From Chthoniobacter flavus (GTDB taxonomy: Bacteria > Verrucomicrobiota > Verrucomicrobiia > Chthoniobacterales > DYNR01), in assembly GCA_020720945.1 (NCBI GenBank), contig DYNR01000115.1, forward strand, positions 1 to 7,525: 7,525 bases of DNA. Reading direction: 5' to 3'. Positions 1 through 5,544 of the stretch are shown here, one piece after another; position 1 is the first letter of the stretch; each line of letters opens with the position of its first letter. Position numbers and translations under genes: made by a program. Under the pieces are notes generated by a model. It was not told the origin of the DNA. It was given only the letters and a program-made list of their open reading frames with translations, and ran no database searches.

Positions 1-76
1 AAGCAATCGCTCCGGCGGCGGATAGCAGGAAACCGAAACCCGTCGCCGGGGTATTGTTGCGCAACCCTCACCCAAA

Positions 77-97
77 CCCTCTCCCAAGGGGGGAGGG
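77..97. repeat. G/C-rich hairpin of the dispersed CCCTCTCCC type
   Basis: CCCTCTCCC at 77-85 pairs with GGGGGAGGG at 89-97 across a three-base loop, giving nine pairs with one T-G wobble. The surrounding sequence, translated from base 3 on the plus strand, ends in NPHPNPLPRGEGEV before a stop at 105. From memory, the PHPNPLPRGEG string is a frequent spurious translation of a repeat found between genes in many bacteria. No T run follows on either strand, so it is not a standard terminator. Confidence 0.5.
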
Positions 98-152
98 GGA
101 GGTCTAAATCCTTGCGTAATTCAGTTCCTGTTTTCTTGACTTGCGAAGCGCT

Positions 153-206
153 CTGGAGTGCGTGCGATTTATCGCCGCTCTGGACGAGGGGATTTATCAC
201 CTCGCC
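153..206 (+). repeat. Left copy of an inverted double-hairpin repeat
   Basis: This copy folds into two small hairpins. The first is centred on GCGATTTATCGC (165-176). The second, at 186-203, pairs GAGG with CCTC and GAT with ATC around a TT loop, with one G-A mismatch. It matches the minus strand of 290-342 at about 40 of 54 positions with a single one-base gap. Its plus-strand translation includes CDLSPLW, which resembles a dispersed repeat I associate with Verrucomicrobiota genomes (recollection, not searched). Confidence 0.7.
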
Positions 207-289
207 AACGAACGAGAGAAATTTTTTTATTGCGGGAGTGTTGGCGGAGGGGGCGGGATACGGGCTGGAGGCAGCCAGGGCGATCCAAG

Positions 290-342
290 GGCGAGAAAAT
301 AAATTTTCCCGTCCAAAGCTGCGATAAATTCCAGCACACCAA
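290..342 (-). repeat. Right copy of the inverted double-hairpin repeat
   Basis: The minus strand here aligns with the plus strand of 153-206. The second hairpin (plus coordinates 293-310) keeps its fold although its bases differ. Two G-C pairs of the left copy are A-T here, and the left copy's G-A mismatch is a proper A-T pair. The stem is continuous around the same TT loop, read as AA on the plus strand. The first hairpin (318-335) keeps only the outer four and inner two pairs. The copies face each other across 83 bases. Confidence 0.7.
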
Positions 343-378
343 AAGGAGTCAGAATCCTGCGCGCAGCGCCTAGCCTTC

Positions 379-420
379 CTTTTTCTCTTACCACTTTTCT
401 CTTTTTCTCTTCCCCTTTCC
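379..420 (+). other. Pyrimidine-rich tract with an 11-bp direct repeat
   Basis: Bases 394-420 are 27 consecutive pyrimidines on the plus strand. CTTTTTCTCTT occurs at 379-389 and again at 401-411, 22 bp apart. It lies downstream of sbcC and upstream of nothing recognisable on the plus strand. A mirror-type or slippage-prone simple tract is the most economical reading. Confidence 0.5.
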
Positions 421-531
421 GCATTCTATAAGGGAAATCTTTCGATGCGTTCTTTGAATCGTGCTGCTATTCAATCAGTTGCAAATAGAGGTGCGGCTTA
501 TGCGAGGATTTTGGTCAAGATTGACTGGACA

Positions 532-3500
532 CTAGGGGGAGGGATTTTTTTGGGAGCAGCCAGGGCCGCGGAGCTCGCTGCGACCGCCGGATTTTGGCCG
601 CACTTCGATCTGGGTTCCGATGCGTTCTTTGAGGGCTTGCACATGGGAGATGACCCCGATGAGTTTGCCGTCCTCACGCAAATTCCCGAGGGTTTGGAGG
701 GCGGTTTCTAGTGCATCTTCGTCCAGCGTGCCGAAGCCTTCATCCAAAAAGAGGGAATCGACGCGGATTTTTTTGCTCGCCATTTTTGAGAGGCCGAGGG
801 CGAGGGCGAGGCTGACGATAAAACTTTCGCCGCCAGAGAGATTCTTGGTCGAACGGATTTCGCCCGCCTGGTAGTTGTCGATCACATTGAGTTCCAAGGA
901 TTGGTTTTTATCGGAGACCAAGAGGTAGCGGTCCGACATTTCGCGGAGTTGCAAATTGGCGTGGCGAACCATGATGTCGAAGGTGAGGCCTTGGGCGAAG
1001 GTGCGGTATTTTTTTCCGTCGGAGGAGCCGATCAACTGGTGGAGGTTTTCCCATTTGGCGAACTCCTTTTTTTGCGCGGCGGCGGCGGTGAGGCGTTCTT
1101 GCTGGAGATTTTTTGCTATTTCGTCCTCTTTGAGTTTTTGGGAGATGCTGCCGATTTCTTGGTGGAGGGCGCGTTGTTTTTCGAGTTTTTCCGCCCGTTC
1201 TGCCTTGGTTTCCGGCAAGGGTTTTTCCGTGATATTTTTTGCGCGTTCGGATTCTAGGCGTTCGGTTTTATCTCGTTCTTTGGCAGCGGTGGCATTTTTT
1301 TCGTTTTCCAAGGATTGGGAAAGGGAAGCCAGGCGTTTGCGTTCCTGTTCGGGAAGGAGGGCGGTTGCGTAAGAGGTTTCGTCGGAAAAGCCCGTGGCGA
1401 GGAGGCGGGAGGAGAAGGTTTCTTCTGCCGTTTTTTTCAGGGAGGATTGGGAGGCGAGAGTGTTTTCGGTTTCTTCGATTTGGGTTTTCAGGCGTGCGAG
1501 GGCGCGGGAATCGGTTTCGGCGAGGAGGCGGTTGTCTTCGAGGTTTTTTGCGGCGAGGGCGATAGAATCGGAGAGGCGGCTTTCTTCTTCTTCTGGGTTT
1601 TTTGTTCCGAAAAGCGAGATGCGATGGGAACGCAGGGACTCGATTTCGTTTTGCGCCAGTTGCAAAGAAGAGCGGAGTTTTGCGGTTTCGGCTTTTGTTT
1701 TTTCGATGGCGGCGGTGGCAGAACGGGAGGAGGTTTCGAGGGCGAGGATTTTTTTTTCGAGGTCGGCGAGTTGTTCTTGGCGCGAGTGCCAGAGGTTTTT
1801 CCGTGTTTCCAGTTGAGAAAAAATGGTGGGGAGGGCATCGGGAGAGGGGGCATCGATGCCAAACTGGGAGATTTCTTGGCGGAGGTCGGTGAAGGATTTT
1901 TTTTGGAGATTTGCGGAGGCCGTTTCTTCCTCCAAGAGGCGTTTGACGAGGGATTCGGACGCGTCCCGTCTGTGGGTTGCGGAGTTGGCGGCGAGAGCGG
2001 TTTTGGCGAGCCCGTCTTTGGTGGTTTCGGCGGATTTTCGGAGGGTTGCCAACTCGCTTGTGGCGGTTTCCGCTTTGTTGAGGAGAGCGGTTGTTTCCTC
2101 GATTGAGCGGGCGGTTTCTTCGCGGAGTTTTTCGAGGGGGCCGTGGAGTGAAGAAGGGGAGTGAGGGGGGGGCGGGAGGGAAGGGGCGAGGGTTTGGCAG
2201 AGGGGGGCGAGGGAAAGCGAAGTTTCGGAGAGGGTCGAGAGGAGCGTGTTTTTGGAATCCGAGAGATGGCTGATTTCCGCGTGGGTTTTTGCGGAGAGGG
2301 CGGCGAGTTGGGCGATTTCGTTGCGGGTGGATTCGGTTGCGTTTTTCGAGGCGATCAGGCGTTTTTCGGTTTCGCCGATTTCTGGGATATTTCCTTTGGC
2401 GAAAGGGTGTTCTGTTGCGCCGCAGAGCGGGCAGGGGCAACCGTCTTGGAGGGAGTGGCGGGCTTCGTCAAGGGATTTGATTTGTTCGAGGAGGGAGAGT
2501 TGGGTCTGGAGGAGGTCGGTTTCTTTTTCGAGAGCCAGGAGGGTTTCCGATTTTGTTTTTGTGGAAGAATCGAGGGAGGTGGCTTCGGAGAGGAGAGCGG
2601 TTTTGCGATTTTCGAGGGCTTCGATTTCCTGTTCCGATTTTTCGATTTTTTTGCAGGCGTCGGAGGCTTTGGTGGCGAGTTCGTGGCGGGCGGAGAGGGA
2701 CGAGAGTTTTTTTCGCCAAGAGGCGATGTCCGAGTTTCCGAGGAGGAGGGCGAGGGCAGTTTCGGCTTCTTCCAGTTGTTTTTGTGCGGCCTGCTGTTTT
2801 TGTTGTTCGTTGGCGAGAGAAGTTTCGAGTTTTTTGCAGGCGGCAGAGTCCTTTTTGAACTGGGATTTTGCGGCGGCGATTTCCTCTGTTTTTTTTGCGA
2901 GGAGAGAGGATTGTTCGGCGAGGGAATCCCGCTGGTTGCGGAGTTTTGCGAGGTGTTCCACGAGCGCGGCATCCGTTTTGGATTCGGACAGAACGAGTTG
3001 CAAATCCGCTTGTTTTTTTTGGAGGGAGGCGAGTTCGGCGGAATCGTTTGCCAGTCTGGTTTCTTCGGTGGCGAGGGAAGCGGAAAGCTCGGAGAGGGAG
3101 GATTCGGCGGCTTGGATGGGGGTGGATTTTTCCGAGATTTTGAGGTCGAGTTCGCGGGTGGCGCGGAAGGAGGGGAGAGAGGATTCGAGTTCGGCTTTTT
3201 TTGATTCGAGGAGGGAGGCTGCGGTGGTTTTGGCTGATTCGGATTTGCTGGCGGCGGCAGAGGCGGCGGGGAGGGAGGAGCGGTGGGATTGGAGGGCGGC
3301 GAGGGTGGAATCGTGCGAATGGCGGGCGGCGGTCAGGGCGGCAAAATCGGCGGAAAGTTCGAGGGCGGAGAGGGCGGTTTCGAGGCGTTTTTTGTCTGGT
3401 TCAAAAGCGGTTTGCCGGGCGAGAAGGTTTTCTTTTTCTGCGGCGAGAGCGGAGAGTTCCTTTTGCAGGGTTTCGATGGATTCCAGCCATGCGATCGAAG

Positions 3501-4230
3501 CGTCGATGCGGCAGAGGTCGGCGGCGATTTCTTCGGAGAGGAGGGAGGTTTGTTTGAGGGAATCGTCGAGCGAGTTTTTTTCTTCTGGGGAGAGGAGGCG
3601 CATTGCGGCAAGTTCCGCCTGGATCGCATCGAGGCGTTTTTTTTCTTCCGCGTGGCGTTCGTGGGTGCGGATCGAGATGGCGGCGTAAAATTCCGTGCCC
3701 GTGATTTGTTCCAAGATTTGTCCGCGTTCGCCGGCGGGAGCTAGGAGGAAAGCCGCAAAACCGCCTTGCGCCAAGAGCATTGAGCGGGTGAAGCGGTCGA
3801 AGTCCATGCCTGCAAGTTTTTCCACGACCCCGGCGGTATCCCTGATTTTTTCCGAAAGGATTTCGCCCGAATCCGCCGTGGAGATTTCGTGTTTCGGGGG
3901 TTGGAGTTCGCCGTCCGGTTTTTTGCGAGCGCGGTTTTGCGCCCACTGGCAGCGGTAGCGTTTCGAGTTCGCTTCGAAGACGACCTCGGCAAAACATTCG
4001 CCCGTTTTGCGCGACATGATTTCATTTCCGCTTTGGGTCACTTTGTTCAGGCGCGGGGTGCGTCCGTAGAGGGCGAGGCAAATCGCATCGAGGAGGGTGG
4101 TTTTTCCTGCGCCGGTCGGTCCGGTGATCGCAAAAATTCCTTCCGAGACAAAGGCGGGGTCGGAGAGGTCGATCTGCCATTCTCCGGCCAGAGAATTCAG
4201 GTTTTTGAAGCGGATTTGCAGGATTTTCAT
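532..4230 (-). CDS. sbcC: SbcC, ATPase and coiled-coil subunit of the SbcCD nuclease
   Basis: A 1232-residue Rad50-like protein that powers the SbcCD complex, which cuts hairpins and processes blocked double-strand ends in the cytoplasm. Visible parts: Walker A GPTGAGKT at residues 37-44; Q-loop in MLLAQGGFAAFL with Gln155; a long Ser/Ala/Glu/Lys/Leu-rich coiled coil from about 190 to 1070; a zinc hook CPLC at 600-603 near the midpoint; ABC signature LSGGE at 1131-1135; Walker B LFLDEGFGTLD at 1160-1170; switch His1196 in ISHVQALKERI. All active parts are intact. It is longer than E. coli SbcC (about 1048 residues), the excess being in the coil. The ATG at 4230 gives the family start MKILQIRFKNLNSL. 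No Shine-Dalgarno sequence precedes it, so translation probably depends on coupling to sbcD, whose stop lies 11 bases upstream. Odd points: a proline-rich break at 683-692 in the returning coil, many A7-A9 runs, and a C-terminal Gly/Ser/Pro-rich tail of about 20 residues. Confidence 0.97.
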   Translation of the reverse strand: MKILQIRFKNLNSLAGEWQIDLSDPAFVSEGIFAITGPTGAGKTTLLDAICLALYGRTPRLNKVTQSGNEIMSRKTGECFAEVVFEANSKRYRCQWAQNRARKKPDGELQPPKHEISTADSGEILSEKIRDTAGVVEKLAGMDFDRFTRSMLLAQGGFAAFLLAPAGERGQILEQITGTEFYAAISIRTHERHAEEKKRLDAIQAELAAMRLLSPEEKNSLDDSLKQTSLLSEEIAADLCRIDASIAWLESIETLQKELSALAAEKENLLARQTAFEPDKKRLETALSALELSADFAALTAARHSHDSTLAALQSHRSSLPAASAAASKSESAKTTAASLLESKKAELESSLPSFRATRELDLKISEKSTPIQAAESSLSELSASLATEETRLANDSAELASLQKKQADLQLVLSESKTDAALVEHLAKLRNQRDSLAEQSSLLAKKTEEIAAAKSQFKKDSAACKKLETSLANEQQKQQAAQKQLEEAETALALLLGNSDIASWRKKLSSLSARHELATKASDACKKIEKSEQEIEALENRKTALLSEATSLDSSTKTKSETLLALEKETDLLQTQLSLLEQIKSLDEARHSLQDGCPCPLCGATEHPFAKGNIPEIGETEKRLIASKNATESTRNEIAQLAALSAKTHAEISHLSDSKNTLLSTLSETSLSLAPLCQTLAPSLPPPPHSPSSLHGPLEKLREETARSIEETTALLNKAETATSELATLRKSAETTKDGLAKTALAANSATHRRDASESLVKRLLEEETASANLQKKSFTDLRQEISQFGIDAPSPDALPTIFSQLETRKNLWHSRQEQLADLEKKILALETSSRSATAAIEKTKAETAKLRSSLQLAQNEIESLRSHRISLFGTKNPEEEESRLSDSIALAAKNLEDNRLLAETDSRALARLKTQIEETENTLASQSSLKKTAEETFSSRLLATGFSDETSYATALLPEQERKRLASLSQSLENEKNATAAKERDKTERLESERAKNITEKPLPETKAERAEKLEKQRALHQEIGSISQKLKEDEIAKNLQQERLTAAAAQKKEFAKWENLHQLIGSSDGKKYRTFAQGLTFDIMVRHANLQLREMSDRYLLVSDKNQSLELNVIDNYQAGEIRSTKNLSGGESFIVSLALALGLSKMASKKIRVDSLFLDEGFGTLDEDALETALQTLGNLREDGKLIGVISHVQALKERIGTQIEVRPKSGGRSELRGPGCSQKNPSP
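2165..2192 (+). other. G-quadruplex motif on the sbcC template strand
   Basis: The plus strand has five G runs: 2165-2172, 2174-2176, 2178-2180, 2183-2186 and 2190-2192. They are separated by loops of one to three bases, which fits the standard quadruplex pattern. The plus strand is the sbcC template. The site coincides with codons for the proline-rich break of the protein, so protein composition alone may explain it. Confidence 0.5.
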
Positions 4231-4241
4231 GGCGCGTTTTT

Positions 4242-5471
4242 TTAGCGTGCGAGGGTGTCGTTTTCGCGCAGGGAGGAGACGATTTCCTTGTAGGCTAGGA
4301 GGAGGTCTGGGCGTTGGTCTTCTGGGATATTTTGTGCGGCGAGGCAGCGGTTAAAAACTTCGAACTCGTTTAGGTCATCGAGGGATTCCGCCTCGTCGGA
4401 TTGGCGTAGGGCAATGTCCAAAGCCTTGTTGTTTTTGATGCGCAAGATTTCCATTTCCGTGCCGGCGATGGCGGAGAGCAAACGGTCCCGCAAATCGCCG
4501 ATGAGTTCTTGGCCCGAGTAGGTGATTTCCAGCCAAGCACGGGAATTTTCGGCGGAGAGGAGGGCGAGTTTTTTTTCGATGGTTTCCCAGTTTCCTTTGA
4601 TGGGTTCGAGTTTTTGGAAGGTGGGGATGGGGAGGAGTTCGACCGAAGGGGAGGGGGTGGAGAAGTCGATTTTGCAGACGCTTTTCTGTTGTTTTGCTTC
4701 GCCGAAGCCCATCGGGATGGGGGAACCGGAATAGCGGATGGTTTCCGAGTCGCCCACTTTTTGAGGGATATGCAAATGGCCTAGAGCCAAGTAGTCGAAG
4801 GATTCAGGAAAGCCGGAGGCGGAGAGATGGATCAGCGAGCCGACATAGAGTTCGCGGACCCCGTCGTCCTCCAGGGTTTTGCCGCCGGCGGTGAAGAGGT
4901 GCCCCATGGCTGCAACCGGAACTTTTTTAGGCAAGGAGGAGCGTTTTTTTTCCGCGATCTCGGCGACGGCGGCGTAGTGGGCGCGGAGGCCGTCGAGGAT
5001 TTTTCGTTCTTTATCGGCGATGGTTTCGCCGGGTTCGGTCGTGCGGAGGTCGCGGTCGCGGAGGTAAGGAACCGCGCAAACGATGAGTTCCGGGGCACCT
5101 TGTGGATCGTGGAGGAGGAGAACTTCGTCTTCCAAATTTTCCGGTTTTGTTCCGACGACATGGACATTGAGAACTTTGAGCAATTCTTTTGGGGCATCGA
5201 GGAAGGAGGGGGAGTCGTGGTTTCCTGCGGTGACGACGACATGGCGGCAGGGGGACTTTACCAGTTTGCACAAGAAGCGGTAGTAGAGTTCTTGGGCGTA
5301 GTTGCTCGGGGCGGTCGTGTCAAAAATGTCTCCTGCGACCAAGAGGGCATCGATTTTTTGTGCGAGGATTGTTTCGGCGAGCCAATCGAGGAACGCGGTA
5401 AATTCCTCGTATCGTTTTTTTCCGTAGAGGGTTCTTCCGATGTGCCAGTCTGCTGTGTGGAGGATTTTCAT
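4242..5471 (-). CDS. sbcD: SbcD, Mn-dependent nuclease subunit of SbcCD
   Basis: A 409-residue Mre11-like calcineurin-type phosphoesterase, close to the E. coli length of about 400. It is the catalytic partner of SbcC and gives 3'-5' exonuclease and hairpin endonuclease activity. The metal-binding motifs are complete and in family order: DWH (Asp8, His10) in MKILHTADWHIGRTL; GDIFD at 47-51 (Asp48); GNHDS at 83-87 (Asn84, His85, Asp86); GH at 190-191; and GHLH at 231-234 (His232, His234). YSGSPIPMGFGE, from residue 247, is the usual segment after the last metal ligands. The C-terminal 130 or so residues form the capping and SbcC-binding part, which is less conserved. The start is secure because MKILHTADWHIG is the family N-terminus. 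sbcC follows after 11 bases, so they form an operon. The start lies immediately after the ilvB terminator, whose hairpin contains the likely Shine-Dalgarno sequence. Confidence 0.97.
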   Translation of the reverse strand: MKILHTADWHIGRTLYGKKRYEEFTAFLDWLAETILAQKIDALLVAGDIFDTTAPSNYAQELYYRFLCKLVKSPCRHVVVTAGNHDSPSFLDAPKELLKVLNVHVVGTKPENLEDEVLLLHDPQGAPELIVCAVPYLRDRDLRTTEPGETIADKERKILDGLRAHYAAVAEIAEKKRSSLPKKVPVAAMGHLFTAGGKTLEDDGVRELYVGSLIHLSASGFPESFDYLALGHLHIPQKVGDSETIRYSGSPIPMGFGEAKQQKSVCKIDFSTPSPSVELLPIPTFQKLEPIKGNWETIEKKLALLSAENSRAWLEITYSGQELIGDLRDRLLSAIAGTEMEILRIKNNKALDIALRQSDEAESLDDLNEFEVFNRCLAAQNIPEDQRPDLLLAYKEIVSSLRENDTLAR

Positions 5472-5475
5472 GGAT

Positions 5476-5512
5476 AAAAAAACTCCCCCGCCGTTTTTTG
5501 GCAGGGGAGTTT
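5476..5512 (-). terminator. Intrinsic terminator of ilvB
   Basis: On the minus strand, 33 bases after the ilvB stop, a 13-bp stem forms between 5512-5500 and 5492-5480. It has one G-T wobble and a loop of seven bases (six A then C). It is followed by four further T, making seven T in a row with the end of the stem. This is a textbook intrinsic terminator for ilvB. In the other direction only three T follow the stem, so it should act mainly on minus-strand transcription. It sits directly upstream of the sbcD start codon, so sbcDC transcription needs either read-through or its own promoter inside the ilvB 3' end or the gap. Confidence 0.9.
5483..5489 (-). promoter_or_regulatory. Probable sbcD ribosome binding site inside the ilvB terminator
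   Basis: The minus strand reads GGGGGAG here, with 11 bases (seven T then ATCC) before the sbcD ATG. It is the only Shine-Dalgarno-like sequence ahead of any gene in the window. All seven bases belong to the 3' arm of the ilvB terminator stem. A transcript reading through from ilvB would therefore bury the site in the hairpin, while a transcript starting inside the hairpin would expose it. The pairing is seen in the sequence; the regulatory consequence is inferred. Confidence 0.55.
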
Positions 5513-5544
5513 CCTGTGAACTTTTTTGAAAAGGGTGGGAGCCG

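Larger units (their letters stand above)
1..531. other. Non-coding stretch downstream of sbcC, rich in hairpin repeats
   Basis: No convincing gene lies in these 531 bases. Short open frames on both strands mostly overlap inverted repeats and have no recognisable domains. Contents from left to right: a 10-bp palindrome GTTGCGCAAC at 56-65; a G/C hairpin at 77-97; an inverted pair of double-hairpin repeats at 153-206 and 290-342; between them a small hairpin GGCTG/CAGCC at 263-276; a pyrimidine tract to 420; and about 110 unremarkable bases before the sbcC stop. The sbcC 3' end has only a weak hairpin (GTCAA/TTGAC, 514-525) with no T run behind it, so I see no good intrinsic terminator for sbcC. 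A gene may enter or leave across the left edge, but too little of it is present to call. Confidence 0.7.

Noticed and set aside
112..373. Two 71-codon plus-strand frames and a 65-codon minus-strand frame in the left flank
   Set aside because: They are translations of the hairpin repeats and the pyrimidine tract; their sequences follow the repeats and not any protein family.
514..525. GTCAAGATTGAC hairpin as the sbcC terminator
   Set aside because: The stem is only four to five base pairs and no T run follows on the minus strand.
445..711. An 88-codon plus-strand frame crossing the sbcC 3' end
   Set aside because: About two thirds is antisense to the conserved Walker B end of sbcC, and there is no ribosome site or recognisable product.
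1268..2440. A 390-codon frame on the minus strand overlapping sbcC
   Set aside because: It is a shifted reading of sbcC made mainly of Arg, Pro and Asn. The sbcC frame is intact through this region, so it is not a frameshift remnant.
2246..3688. A 480-codon open frame on the plus strand opposite sbcC, and a similar one at 2161-3204
   Set aside because: Both are low-complexity shadows produced by the skewed composition of the sbcC coil region. sbcC itself has all its family motifs in order, and these frames show no domain.
4235..4244. Run of seven A at the sbcD stop as a programmed frameshift site joining sbcD to sbcC
   Set aside because: The run begins within the TAA stop codon, so ribosomes terminate before traversing it, and sbcC has its own family start MKILQIRFKN.
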